Below, in pieces: positions 41,437-50,459 of a stretch of DNA of 64,000 nt (positions within the stretch are counted from its first letter, which is position 1; each line of letters begins with the position of its first letter). The stretch comes from Cognatiyoonia sp965661665 (lineage in GTDB: Bacteria; Pseudomonadota; Alphaproteobacteria; Rhodobacterales; Rhodobacteraceae), in the NCBI RefSeq assembly GCF_965661665.1, contig NZ_CBFIEO010000002.1, positions 124,001 through 188,000 of the forward strand. The letters are read 5' to 3'. The notes beneath the pieces are model-generated. The model did no database searches, had not been told where the DNA came from, and saw nothing but the letters and a program-made list of their open reading frames with translations. The translations under genes and the position numbers were made by a program.

Positions 41437-42819
41437 ATGCGCTACATCTCAACCCGGGGTCAAGCCCCGGAACTGACATTTGAAGAGGCGATGCTGACGG
41501 GTCTGGCGCGGGACGGCGGCCTTTATGTGCCTGCCGAAATCCCAACCTTGAACGCGGACGACATCGCAGCGATGGCAGGGCAGAGGTATGAAGAGATCGC
41601 CTTCACCGTCATGCGCCCCTTCATTGGGGACACGTTCACCGATGACGAGTTTAAGGGCCTGATCAAAGCGGCTTACGAAGGCTTCGGACATGAGGTCCGC
41701 GCGCCTTTGGTCCAGCTTGCCCCAAACCATTTTTTGTTGGAGCTGTTCCACGGTCCGACGCTGGCATTCAAAGACTTCGCGATGCAGCTTATCGGACAGA
41801 TGTTCCAAGCGGTACTTGGGCGGTCTGGACAGTCGATTACCATCGTCGGTGCCACGTCAGGGGATACGGGGTCCGCAGCGATTGAGGCGTTCCGCGGGTT
41901 GTCCAACGTCAATGTCTTCATCCTTTACCCGCATGGCCGCGTTAGCGAAGTGCAGCGGCGTCAGATGACAACGCCGACCGAAGCCAACGTTCACGCGCTC
42001 GCCGTTGATGGGGATTTCGATGATTGCCAAGCAGCGGTCAAAGACATGTTCAACGACTTCGCGTTTCGGGAAGAGGTTTCGCTTGCTGGAGTGAACTCCA
42101 TCAACTGGGGGCGGGTGCTGGCGCAGGTGGTCTATTACTTCTCCTCTGCCGTGTCGCTTGGCGCGCCGCATCGGGAAGTGAGCTTTACCGTGCCTACCGG
42201 CAACTTCGGCGACATATTCGCAGGCTACATCGCGAAGCGGATGGGGCTGCCGATCAAAGATTTGGTGGTGGCAACAAACCAAAATGACATTCTGCACCGT
42301 ACATTGGAAACAGGCGCTTACACGAAAGAGGGCGTGACCCCGTCGATCAGCCCGTCGATGGACATTCAGGTCAGTTCCAACTTCGAACGGGCGCTCTTCG
42401 ATGCCTATGACCGTGATAGCGCAACCGTTGCCGCGCAGATGGAGGATTTGAAGTCCGGCGGCTTTGCGATCAGCCAAGATGCGTATCAGGCGTTGAAAAA
42501 GACGTATTCGTCGGGTCGCGCGTCCGAGGAAGAAACCAGCGCCGCCATCACGCGCTATGTGACCAAGCATGGGGAGTTGCTGTGTCCGCACTCCGCCGTC
42601 GGTGTGCATGTGGCCGAAGATCACCTTGGCCCCATCCCAATGGTCACTTTGGCAACCGCGCACCCAGCAAAATTCCCTGCAGCGGTGGAAGATGCAACGT
42701 GCATCCACCCGGCGTTGCCACCACGCATGGCGGACCTTTATGAGCGGGATGAACGGATTACGCGCGTCGCCAAAGATTTGAAAGCGATCCAAGACATCAT
42801 CAGGGATCGCCGCGCTTGA
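41437..42819 (+). CDS. thrC: Threonine synthase
   Basis: 460 residues, PLP enzyme that converts O-phosphohomoserine to threonine. MRYISTRGQAPELTFEEAML is the typical start. The PLP lysine is in HGPTLAFKDFAMQL (about residue 111), the phosphate cradle in ATSGDTGSAAIEAF, and TGNFGDIFAGYIAKRMGLPI further on. It overlaps the M16 protease gene by 4 bases (TTGA). The order surf1-thrC-M16 is common in the Roseobacter group. Confidence 0.97.
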   Translation: MRYISTRGQAPELTFEEAMLTGLARDGGLYVPAEIPTLNADDIAAMAGQRYEEIAFTVMRPFIGDTFTDDEFKGLIKAAYEGFGHEVRAPLVQLAPNHFLLELFHGPTLAFKDFAMQLIGQMFQAVLGRSGQSITIVGATSGDTGSAAIEAFRGLSNVNVFILYPHGRVSEVQRRQMTTPTEANVHALAVDGDFDDCQAAVKDMFNDFAFREEVSLAGVNSINWGRVLAQVVYYFSSAVSLGAPHREVSFTVPTGNFGDIFAGYIAKRMGLPIKDLVVATNQNDILHRTLETGAYTKEGVTPSISPSMDIQVSSNFERALFDAYDRDSATVAAQMEDLKSGGFAISQDAYQALKKTYSSGRASEEETSAAITRYVTKHGELLCPHSAVGVHVAEDHLGPIPMVTLATAHPAKFPAAVEDATCIHPALPPRMADLYERDERITRVAKDLKAIQDIIRDRRA

Positions 42820-44081
42820 CCATCCAACTGCATACTTTGCCCAATGGGTTTCGCATCGTCACGGAAACGATGCCAGGGCTGCAATCCGCCTCCGTCGGGA
42901 TATGGGTTGGGGCCGGTGGCCGTCATGAGCGGATCGAACAGAACGGGATCGCGCATTTCTTGGAACATATGGCCTTCAAAGGCACCAAGACACGCACACC
43001 GCTTCAGATCGCGGAGGCGATTGAGGACGTGGGCGGCTACATCAACGCCTACACCAGTCGGGAGATGACGGCTTACTACGTCCGGCTCTTGAAGAATGAC
43101 GTGCCGCTGGGTATTGATGTGATCTCCGACATTCTGTTGAACCCAATCTTCGATCCGAGCGAAATTGAGGTGGAGCGTGGTGTGATCCTGCAAGAGATTG
43201 GTCAAGCGCTCGATACGCCCGATGACATCATCTTTGATTGGTTGCAGGAAGAAGCCTTTCCCGATCAGGCGTTGGGTCGCACGATCCTTGGCCCGTCAGA
43301 GCGGGTAAGCGGGTTCAGTCGCGATGATCTGTCTGACTTTGTCGGTGAGCATTACGGGCCCAACCAGATGATCCTATCTGCCGCTGGTGCGGTGGATCAC
43401 GATGCCATTGTTGCACAGGCGGAGGCTTTATTTGGCCATCTGCCACGCGTGGAGCCAAAGACACTGATCCAACCTGCGAAATTTGGCGGGGGTGAACGGC
43501 GGGAGCTGAAAGACCTCGAACAAGTGCATTTCACCTTGGGGTTCGAGGCACCGAACTATTGCGATGAGGCGATTTATACCGCGCAGGTCTACGCCAACAT
43601 CATGGGCGGCGGTATGTCCTCCCGCTTGTTCCAAGAAGTGCGGGAAAACCGCGGCCTGTGCTATGCGATTTTCGCGCAAACGGGTGCCTATGAAGATACG
43701 GGCCTTACCACGATCTATGCAGGCACATCAGCAGAACAAATCGCAGAACTGGCCACCGTCACGGTCGATCAGATGAAGAGGGCGGCGGATAACATGAGCC
43801 AGAAAGAGGTCGATCGCGCCCGTGTTCAGATGAAGGCAGGGCTGCTGATGGGCTTGGAAAGCCCCTCGAATAGAGCCGAGCGGTTGGCGCGGCTACTCTC
43901 GATCTGGGGCCGCATCCCGTCGCTGGAAGAAACCATCGGCTTTATCGACAATGTGACGGCTGATGGTGTCCGCGAATATGCGGGCATGACCGCGACCGAC
44001 GCAGGCTCTGCCATGGCGCTTTACGGGCCGGTGTCTGCCGCACCAAGTTTGGGCGATCTTAGAACGCGACTGGCGGCCTGA
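42816..44081 (+). CDS. M16-family zinc metallopeptidase (mitochondrial-processing-peptidase-like)
   Basis: 421 residues, single M16 unit. The inverted zinc motif IAHFLEHMAFKG (HxxEH, about 47-51) is followed by the distal Glu region YVRLLKNDV...VERGVILQEIGQALD. The C-terminal half contains GGGMSSRLFQEVRENRGLCY, the R/Y block of active M16 subunits. Starts with TTG at 42816 overlapping the thrC stop, so translation is coupled. Relatives digest peptides in the cytoplasm or periplasm; no signal peptide is visible. The downstream GNAT overlaps its stop by 1 base. Confidence 0.93.
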   Translation: MTIQLHTLPNGFRIVTETMPGLQSASVGIWVGAGGRHERIEQNGIAHFLEHMAFKGTKTRTPLQIAEAIEDVGGYINAYTSREMTAYYVRLLKNDVPLGIDVISDILLNPIFDPSEIEVERGVILQEIGQALDTPDDIIFDWLQEEAFPDQALGRTILGPSERVSGFSRDDLSDFVGEHYGPNQMILSAAGAVDHDAIVAQAEALFGHLPRVEPKTLIQPAKFGGGERRELKDLEQVHFTLGFEAPNYCDEAIYTAQVYANIMGGGMSSRLFQEVRENRGLCYAIFAQTGAYEDTGLTTIYAGTSAEQIAELATVTVDQMKRAADNMSQKEVDRARVQMKAGLLMGLESPSNRAERLARLLSIWGRIPSLEETIGFIDNVTADGVREYAGMTATDAGSAMALYGPVSAAPSLGDLRTRLAA

Positions 44082-44665
44082 TGATTGGGTCGCGCAAGAA
44101 GGTAAAGCTGGAGACGGAGCGGATGACGCTTCGCCCCCCGCAGCACGGTGACTTTCGCGCGTGGTCATCCCTGCGCCGTGACAGTACAGAGTTCCTGCAA
44201 CCGTGGGAGCCGACATGGGCGTCTGATCATTTGTCCCGTAAAGGCTACACCAACCGCGTTTACTGGGCGCAGCGGGCGATCAACAACGGCACTGCTGTGC
44301 CGCTCTTGATGTTTCGCCGCGAAGACGATTGTTTGTTGGGGGCGATCACGCTCGACAATATTCGCCGTGGCCCGGCGCAGGCGGGCACTACGGGCTATTG
44401 GGTTGGGCAACCTTATGCGCGGTCAGGCTACATGAAAGAAGCGTTGGAGGCTGTGGTTCATTACGCCTTCACCACGCTTGACCTGAGCCGTATCGAGTCA
44501 GGCTGCTTGCCTGAGAACACTCCTTCGCGCCGCTTGCTTGAAAAATGCGGTTACAAATACGAAGGCGTCGCGCAAAGCTATCTGCAAATCAACGGGCGCT
44601 GGCGGAACCATGTGCTCTACGCGAACCTGCGCCATGATCGGCGAGGGCGGACGGATGCGGGGTAG
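44081..44665 (+). CDS. RimJ/RimL-type GNAT N-acetyltransferase
   Basis: 194 residues. GNAT fold: LETERMTLRPPQHGDFRAW (beta1-alpha1), LLGAITLDNIRRG, the CoA pyrophosphate loop in YWVGQPYARSGYMKEALEAVV, and the tail RIESGCLPENTPSRRLLEKCGYKYEG, which is the RimJ signature (ENxxSxRLLEKxGF). Members acetylate ribosomal protein N-termini or small amines. The ATG shares its A with the M16 stop, so it belongs to the thrC-M16 unit. Confidence 0.9.
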   Translation: MIGSRKKVKLETERMTLRPPQHGDFRAWSSLRRDSTEFLQPWEPTWASDHLSRKGYTNRVYWAQRAINNGTAVPLLMFRREDDCLLGAITLDNIRRGPAQAGTTGYWVGQPYARSGYMKEALEAVVHYAFTTLDLSRIESGCLPENTPSRRLLEKCGYKYEGVAQSYLQINGRWRNHVLYANLRHDRRGRTDAG

Positions 44666-44668
44666 GCG

Positions 44669-46081
44669 ATGCTGAACCCTGTGACGGAGGCGTTTGAGGC
44701 GGAACTGAGGGCGATATTGCCTGCTGCGGCCTTCAAGGACGCATCAGAGGCCTATTTCACTGAGACGCGCGCGCGGTGGCACGGGCACGGGCTGGTGGTT
44801 GCGCCCGTTTCTACGGAAGAGGTCGCCGCATTCGTCAAGGCCTGCTTCAACGCTGGCGTCTCCGTTGTGCCTTATGGCGGTGGTACAGGATTGGTTGGCG
44901 GGCAAATCCTGCAAGATGGGCCCAAACCTGTTGTACTGTCGCTCGAACGGATGACCACGATTCGTGAAGTCTATCCGACGGAGGATGTGATCGTTGTGGA
45001 TGCCGGGGTGATCCTTGCGGACATCCAGCAGGCGGCGCGGGAAGTGGATCGGCTGTTCCCGCTGTCGCTCGCCTCCGAAGGGTCGGCGCGCATTGGTGGG
45101 TTGCTGGCGACCAATGCGGGCGGGGTCAATGTGCTGCGCTATGGCAACGCGCGAGCGCAGTGTTTGGGGCTTGAGGTTGTGCTCCCCGACGGTACCGTCT
45201 GGAATGGCCTTTCGCGGCTGCACAAGGACAACACAGGCTATGACCTGCGTAATCTGATGATCGGGGCGGAGGGGACGCTGGGCGTCATCACCGCTGCGGC
45301 GTTGAAGCTGGCGCCTCAGCCCGCCTCCTCCGGAGCCGCGATGATGAGCGTGGCATCGCCGAAAGCTGCGCTGAACCTTCTGGCGATGGCAAAGGGGCAG
45401 ATGGCGGAGGGGATCTCTGCCTTTGAATTCATCCACCGCCAAGGCTTTGATTTTCTGGATGCCGTTGGGCCGGACTATCGCAAACCCCTTGATCACACGC
45501 CGGAATGGACGGTTTTGATTGATGTGGGTTTGCCTGTGGGGTTAGAGGCTGAGGAGGCCCTGATGACGTTGTTCGAAGCGGCCGTGGCTGAAGGATTGGC
45601 AAGCGACGGAGTAATCGCGCAATCAGATGCGCAGCGCGATGCGTTTTGGCACATCCGCGAAAGCATTCCAGAGGCAAACAGGCGGATCGGCTCCGTCAGT
45701 TCGCATGACATCTCGATGCCTATTTCCTGCATCCCTGACTTCATTGCTGAAGGACCGGGACGTCTGGCAAAGGTCGGCAATTTCCGCATCAATTGCTTCG
45801 GGCATCTGGGCGATGGCAACCTGCATTACAACGTCTTCCCACAAGAGGGGGAGACGCGCGACGATCATGTCGAGAGCCGCGACGCGATCAAACGCACCAT
45901 CCACGACCTTGTGCATGAATTCGGCGGCTCGGTCAGTGCGGAGCATGGGGTGGGCCGTTTGAAAGTCGCGGATCTTGAACGCTATGCCGATCCGGCAAAG
46001 CTTCAGATGATGCGGGCGATCAAAGCGTCGCTTGATCCGAAAGGCATCATGAACCCCGGCGCGGTGCTGCGGGCGGATTAA
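44669..46081 (+). CDS. FAD-linked 2-hydroxyacid dehydrogenase (GlcD/D-lactate or 2-hydroxyglutarate type)
   Basis: 470 residues. N-terminal PCMH-type FAD domain: VVPYGGGTGLVGGQ, NAGGVNVLRYGNARAQCLGLEVVLPDG, YDLRNLMIGAEGTLGVIT. C-terminal cap with the metal/substrate-binding INCFGHLGDGNLHYNVF and SVSAEHGVGRLK. The HxxxGDGNLH and EHGVGRLK motifs define the family. It oxidises D-lactate, glycolate or D-2-hydroxyglutarate; no iron-sulfur partner is adjacent, which favours the D-2-hydroxyglutarate or D-lactate dehydrogenase type. Its last bases overlap the convergent apt stop. Confidence 0.9.
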   Translation: MLNPVTEAFEAELRAILPAAAFKDASEAYFTETRARWHGHGLVVAPVSTEEVAAFVKACFNAGVSVVPYGGGTGLVGGQILQDGPKPVVLSLERMTTIREVYPTEDVIVVDAGVILADIQQAAREVDRLFPLSLASEGSARIGGLLATNAGGVNVLRYGNARAQCLGLEVVLPDGTVWNGLSRLHKDNTGYDLRNLMIGAEGTLGVITAAALKLAPQPASSGAAMMSVASPKAALNLLAMAKGQMAEGISAFEFIHRQGFDFLDAVGPDYRKPLDHTPEWTVLIDVGLPVGLEAEEALMTLFEAAVAEGLASDGVIAQSDAQRDAFWHIRESIPEANRRIGSVSSHDISMPISCIPDFIAEGPGRLAKVGNFRINCFGHLGDGNLHYNVFPQEGETRDDHVESRDAIKRTIHDLVHEFGGSVSAEHGVGRLKVADLERYADPAKLQMMRAIKASLDPKGIMNPGAVLRAD

Positions 46082-46608
46082 TCGCCTTCAAATTCGCAAA
46101 GCACCTGCACATCTAGGCCCATCCCCTCAAGCTTTACGCGGCCACCAAGATCAGGCAGATCGATGATAAAGGCGCACGCCATGACGGAGGCGCCCAATCG
46201 CTCAATGAGTTTCACGCCTGCCTCTGCCGTGCCGCCGGTCGCCAAAAGATCGTCGACGACTAAGACCCGCTCCCCCGGTTGCAGGGCGTCGTCGTGGATT
46301 TCCATGACCGCTTCGCCATATTCTAATTGATAGGCTTGCTCGATCGTCTCGCCGGGCAGTTTGCCCTTCTTGCGGATCGGCACGAAGCCGAGCGAGAGTT
46401 GATGCGCAATCGCGCCACCAAGGATGAACCCGCGCGCCTCCAACCCCACGATCCTATCAATCTGCTGGCCTACATAGGGGTGGAGCAGTTGGTCAATCGC
46501 CATCCGAAACCCACGCGGGTCGCCAAAAAGCGTTGTCACATCCCGAAACATGATCCCTCCATGCGGGAAGTCGGGGATCGTGCGGATATAGTCTTTGACA
46601 GTTTTCAT
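46078..46608 (-). CDS. apt: Adenine phosphoribosyltransferase
   Basis: 176 residues. It converts adenine and PRPP to AMP. PRPP-binding motif VLVVDDLLATGGTAEA at about 115-130, with the family start VKDYIRTIPDFPHGGIMFRDVTTLFGD and EARGFILGGAIA. It lies 17 bases after mtnP, which releases adenine from methylthioadenosine, so the pair forms a direct salvage route. Its stop overlaps the convergent FAD-oxidoreductase gene by 4 bases. Confidence 0.97.
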   Translation of the reverse strand: MKTVKDYIRTIPDFPHGGIMFRDVTTLFGDPRGFRMAIDQLLHPYVGQQIDRIVGLEARGFILGGAIAHQLSLGFVPIRKKGKLPGETIEQAYQLEYGEAVMEIHDDALQPGERVLVVDDLLATGGTAEAGVKLIERLGASVMACAFIIDLPDLGGRVKLEGMGLDVQVLCEFEGD

Positions 46609-46625
46609 GGGGGAGATCCGTAGGG

Positions 46626-47495
46626 TTAGAGTACGCGGCCGGCGACCGCATCGAGTCTTGTAACAAGCTCAGGATCGCGTTTGTCGGGGGCGGTCATCAC
46701 CGCATATTCCAGCGCGCGGTCACAGCCGTGTGGGCAGGGTGCACGGTCAGGCCCCAGAAGGGCAGGCAAACGCGCTACCATATCCCGTGCCTTTGTGCCG
46801 TTGCCTTGCAGCGTTTTGATCACGTCGCTCACATCCACTGCGCCGTGGTCTTGGTGCCAACTGTCATAATCGGTGATCATCGCGACGGAGGCATAGCAAA
46901 GCTCCGCCTCGCGCGCCAATTTCGCCTCTGGCATATTGGTCATGCCGATGACGTCACAGTTCCAGACATCGCGGTAGAGATGGCTTTCGGCTTGGCTGGA
47001 GAATTGAGGCCCTTCCATCGCCAGATAGGTGCCACCGCGATGCACAGTCACACCTGCCTCTTTCGCCGCCTTCTCGCAAGCATCTGACAGGCGCGGACAG
47101 GTGGGATAGGCGACGCTGACGTGGGCCACGCAGCCGGTACCGAAGAACGACTTTTCCCGCGCGAAGGTCCGGTCAATGAATTGATCTACAATGACAAAAT
47201 CGCCTGGCGCCAGTTCCTCCCGAAAGGAGCCGCAGGCGCTGACACTGATTACATCGGTCACGCCCAAGCGTTTCAACGCATCAATGTTGGCGCGATAGGG
47301 GACGGTGGTTGGTGAATGCACATGACCGCGCCCATGACGGGGCAGGAATGCCATCTCGATACCATGCAACGCTCCGCAAAGCATGGCGTCCGAAGGGGTG
47401 CCCCAAGGGCTGTCCACCGTGACCCATTCGGCTCCGTCCAATCCATCAATGTCGTAAATGCCTGATCCGCCGATAATCGCGATTTTTGTGTTCAT
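46626..47495 (-). CDS. mtnP: S-methyl-5'-thioadenosine phosphorylase
   Basis: 289 residues from the ATG at 47495 (MNTKIAIIGGSGIYDIDGL). Family signatures are GGSGIYD, PRHGRGH, SACGSFREELAPGDFVIVDQFIDRT, TYLAMEGPQFSSQAESHLYR and IGMTNMPEAKLAREAELCY. It phosphorolyses methylthioadenosine to adenine and methylthioribose-1-phosphate. MTNMPEAKLAREAELCYA and the overall length favour MTA over generic purine nucleoside phosphorylase. Next in the same operon is apt. Divergent from the SulP gene, with a 137-base promoter region between them. Confidence 0.95.
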   Translation of the reverse strand: MNTKIAIIGGSGIYDIDGLDGAEWVTVDSPWGTPSDAMLCGALHGIEMAFLPRHGRGHVHSPTTVPYRANIDALKRLGVTDVISVSACGSFREELAPGDFVIVDQFIDRTFAREKSFFGTGCVAHVSVAYPTCPRLSDACEKAAKEAGVTVHRGGTYLAMEGPQFSSQAESHLYRDVWNCDVIGMTNMPEAKLAREAELCYASVAMITDYDSWHQDHGAVDVSDVIKTLQGNGTKARDMVARLPALLGPDRAPCPHGCDRALEYAVMTAPDKRDPELVTRLDAVAGRVL

Positions 47496-47632
47496 TGCGG
47501 GACCCCTCACCAGCCAACAGTGTTTCGCAAACACCAATGCCACGCAAGCCTTTTGGTTTCTGCGTGACAATAGGCGCGGCCTCAGATAAGCCGCCGCGCA
47601 CGGCTCAATCCCTCCCTATAGGACCTGACCAC

Positions 47633-49249
47633 ATGGAAAGCTCAATCTTTGCGCGTTTTGCAAACAATCTCGCTATGTCTGATCCGGCCACACGGCTGAC
47701 ATCAGGGCAGATCAGGACAGAGTTTTTGTCGGGCCTGACCGTGGCCTTGGCGCTGGTTCCAGAGGCTGTCGCGTTTGCCTTTGTCGCAGGCGTTCACCCG
47801 CTTGTAGGGCTTTACGCGGCGTTCATCGTGGGGCTTATCACTGCCATCTTTGGCGGGCGTCCGGGGATGATTTCCGGGGCGACAGGTGCGCTGGCCGTTG
47901 TGATGGTCAGCCTCGTCGCGCAGCATGGGGTCGAATACCTTTTTGCCACCGTGGTCTTGATGGGGATCATCCAGATTGTCGTGGGCATCATGAGATGGGG
48001 CAAGTTCATCCGATTGGTGCCGCATCCGGTGATGCTGGGCTTCGTCAACGGCCTAGCTATCGTGATTTTCTTAGCGCAATTGGGTCAATTCCAAGTGCCC
48101 GGCACGTCTGAGGGCGGCGGTCACGGGATTGCACATGGCGAATGGTTGAGCGGTTTGCCCCTTGCCCTGATGCTGGGCCTTGTGGCGCTGACGATGGCGA
48201 TCATTTGGGGCTGGCCGCGCATCACCAACATCATTCCGGCTCCGCTGGCAGGCATCGCGATTGTCGCTGGCATCGTCATTATCTTTGGTTTGGACGTGCC
48301 GCGTGTGGGCGATCTGGCTTCGATTCAAGGGGGCCTGCCTACATTCCACATTCCGATGGTGCCGCTGACGTTTGAGACGTTTGAGATCATCTTACCCTAC
48401 GCGCTGATCCTCGCGGCCATTGGATTGATTGAAAGCCTTCTGACGCTGAACCTCGTGGGCGAAATCACGAACCAGCGGGGCGGTGCGTCGCAAGAATGCA
48501 TCGCGCAAGGCGTGGCTAACACGGTCACCGGTTTCTTTGGCGGCATGGGCGGTTGTGCGATGATTGGTCAGTCGATGATCAACGTGAAATCTGGCGGCCG
48601 CACGCGGCTTGCAGGCATTGCCGCGGCGCTGTTCCTCTTGGCCTTCATCCTGTTTGCCAGCGGCGCGATTGAGCAAATCCCACTCGCCGCTTTGGTCGGC
48701 GTTATGTTCATGGTAGTGATCGGGACATTTGCTTGGAACTCCCTCCGCATCCTGCGGAAAGTGCCGTTTACGGATTCCTTCGTCATCGTGCTGGTGACTG
48801 TCGTGACAGTGTTGACCGACCTTGCGACGGCGGTTGTCGTCGGTGTGATCGTCTCTGCCTTGTCCTATAGCTGGAACAACGCCAAGCGCATCTATGCGAC
48901 CACACATGAGACGCCAGAAGGTGCCATGGTTTACCAAATCCAAGGGCCGCTGTTCTTTGGATCCTCAGACGGATTTGCCGAGTTGTTCAAGGTAGAGGAC
49001 GACCCGTCGCTCGTCATCATCGACTTTGACAACAGCCGCGTGGTCGATCAGTCGGCCTTACAAGCGATTGAAGCGATTGCGGCCAAATACGAAGCAGCAG
49101 GCAAGCAGATCCAGTTGCGTCACCTCAGCCGCGACTGTCATGAGCTGCTGTCCCGTGCAGGTCACTTGATGGTCGATAGTGATGATGACCCAGATTATCA
49201 GGTCGCGGTGGACTACGCCGTGCGCACGGGTGTGCTAGGCAGGCATTAA
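47633..49249 (+). CDS. SulP-family anion transporter (SLC26) with STAS domain
   Basis: 538 residues from the ATG at 47633, preceded by TAGGA; an upstream extension of the frame is not supported. Transmembrane core with 10-14 helices: GLTVALALVPEAVAFAFVAGV, PGMISGATGALAVVMVSLV, RGGASQECIAQGVANTVTGFFGGMGGCAMIGQSMINVKSGGRTR, the central SLC26 signature. The C-terminal STAS domain (about 430-535) ends with ASVDFDNSRVVDQSALQAIEAIA-type strands. Substrate may be sulfate, bicarbonate or a dicarboxylate; the family cannot be split by eye. Tail-to-tail with flavin reductase (4-base overlap). Confidence 0.9.
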   Translation: MESSIFARFANNLAMSDPATRLTSGQIRTEFLSGLTVALALVPEAVAFAFVAGVHPLVGLYAAFIVGLITAIFGGRPGMISGATGALAVVMVSLVAQHGVEYLFATVVLMGIIQIVVGIMRWGKFIRLVPHPVMLGFVNGLAIVIFLAQLGQFQVPGTSEGGGHGIAHGEWLSGLPLALMLGLVALTMAIIWGWPRITNIIPAPLAGIAIVAGIVIIFGLDVPRVGDLASIQGGLPTFHIPMVPLTFETFEIILPYALILAAIGLIESLLTLNLVGEITNQRGGASQECIAQGVANTVTGFFGGMGGCAMIGQSMINVKSGGRTRLAGIAAALFLLAFILFASGAIEQIPLAALVGVMFMVVIGTFAWNSLRILRKVPFTDSFVIVLVTVVTVLTDLATAVVVGVIVSALSYSWNNAKRIYATTHETPEGAMVYQIQGPLFFGSSDGFAELFKVEDDPSLVIIDFDNSRVVDQSALQAIEAIAAKYEAAGKQIQLRHLSRDCHELLSRAGHLMVDSDDDPDYQVAVDYAVRTGVLGRH

Positions 49250-49854
49250 CCCTCGCCCGGGCGTTTCAACGAAAAGAGTTCAGTAACTTTCGTGTAATCA
49301 CGATAGCCAAGCCGTGCGAGCGGTTGACAGGTTATCACGTCAAACTTGCCATTGACGATGCAGTCATCGCGCAACCTGACGCCTGTGACTTCCCCTAAAA
49401 CAAGGGTGTTCGCCTCCCCCGGAAGTTTGACGAACTGGGTGAGCTTGCATTCCAGTACTGCTGGGGCGCCGTCAACAAAGGCGCAATCGATAGTCTCACA
49501 GGCTCCTTTTGTAAGCCCCGCTTGATCAAATTCGTCAACGTCTTTGCCCCATGCGCCAGATGAGACGTTCATTGCATCCGCCATCGTCGCTTCAACGATA
49601 TTTACAGCAAATACGTTTGTTTCCGCGATCTGCGCCACACTGTCCTTCACGCCGTCACGGTCCGCTTTGCCGCTGGTGCAGGAGAACATGACCTGCGGCG
49701 GCTCATAGGCGATCCCGTTGAAAAAGGAGTAGGGGGCGAGGTTGTCATGACCGTCGGCCCCGCGCGTCGAAATCCATCCAATCGGGCGCGGCGTGATCAC
49801 CGCGTTGAACGGATTGTGCGGTAGACCGTGGCCGTCTTCTGGTCGATAGAACAT
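49246..49854 (-). CDS. Flavin reductase family protein (DIM6/NTAB type)
   Basis: 202 residues from the ATG at 49854; a longer frame begins at 50037. FMN-binding split barrel: YRPEDGHGLPHNPFNAVITPRPIGWISTRG, the conserved P-R-P-I-G-W-I, then PYSFFNGIAYEPPQVMFSC and the C-terminal RLGYRDYTKV. Reduces or carries FMN, often for a two-component monooxygenase, none of which is nearby. Convergent overlap of 4 bases with the SulP gene, so the two cannot be transcribed through independently without antisense at the ends. Confidence 0.88.
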   Translation of the reverse strand: MFYRPEDGHGLPHNPFNAVITPRPIGWISTRGADGHDNLAPYSFFNGIAYEPPQVMFSCTSGKADRDGVKDSVAQIAETNVFAVNIVEATMADAMNVSSGAWGKDVDEFDQAGLTKGACETIDCAFVDGAPAVLECKLTQFVKLPGEANTLVLGEVTGVRLRDDCIVNGKFDVITCQPLARLGYRDYTKVTELFSLKRPGEG

Positions 49855-49928
49855 GCGCCAACCTTGTGTTTTCTGCTGGTCACTGCACAGATAGCTTGCG
49901 AAGATGCCGAGGGCCACTTGAAAGACGA

Positions 49929-50429
49929 ATGCAGGCGACAAGCTACACAATTGAAACGGAAAAAGCGGACGACTGGTGGGAAGTCGAAACGCTTTACGAC
50001 TTGAGCTTTGCGCCCGGTCGGTCCGCTTTGTCGTCATATCGTCTGCGTGACGACATTAATCCTGTGGCCGCACTTTGCCTTGTGGCCCGTGATCCGGATG
50101 ACATTGTTGCCGGGGCGGTTCGGAATTGGCCGGTGCGTGTTGGTGGGCAACCGGCACTCCTCCTTGGCCCGATTGCTGTACACCCGACACGGCAGGGCGA
50201 AGGGCTTGCCGCTTTGTTGATGTTGCGGTGTATCGAATTGGCGAAAGACATGGGCTGGGCGCGGATGATGCTTGTTGGGGATCAGCCCTATTACGGGCGG
50301 TTCGGCTTTCGCCGGTTGGACGGTGTGAAGATGCCGCCGCCAACGAACCTTGACAGAACGCTGGGTTTGGACCTTGTGGGTGGGGCTTGGCAGGGCGTTG
50401 AAGGGCCCGTTGAGCGGGCAACGGATTGA
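49929..50429 (+). CDS. GNAT family N-acetyltransferase
   Basis: 166 residues from the ATG at 49929 (MQATSYTIETEKADDWW); an earlier in-frame start at 49866 has no clear Shine-Dalgarno. The CoA-binding segment LLLGPIAVHPTRQGEGLAALLMLRCIELAKDMGW contains the V-H-P-x-x-Q-G-x-G loop, and the tail YYGRFGFRRLDGVKMPPP is typical of the YhbS/GNAT group. Substrate unknown. Divergent from the flavin reductase gene. Confidence 0.88.
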   Translation: MQATSYTIETEKADDWWEVETLYDLSFAPGRSALSSYRLRDDINPVAALCLVARDPDDIVAGAVRNWPVRVGGQPALLLGPIAVHPTRQGEGLAALLMLRCIELAKDMGWARMMLVGDQPYYGRFGFRRLDGVKMPPPTNLDRTLGLDLVGGAWQGVEGPVERATD

Positions 50430-50459
50430 AATACCGTCTTTTGTGCATAGCTAAGGGTG

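Noticed and set aside
47496..47632. Start of the SulP gene at 47486 and a small ORF in the mtnP promoter
   Set aside because: The extension overlaps the mtnP start and has no conserved text. The ATG at 47633 has TAGGA and fits the family.
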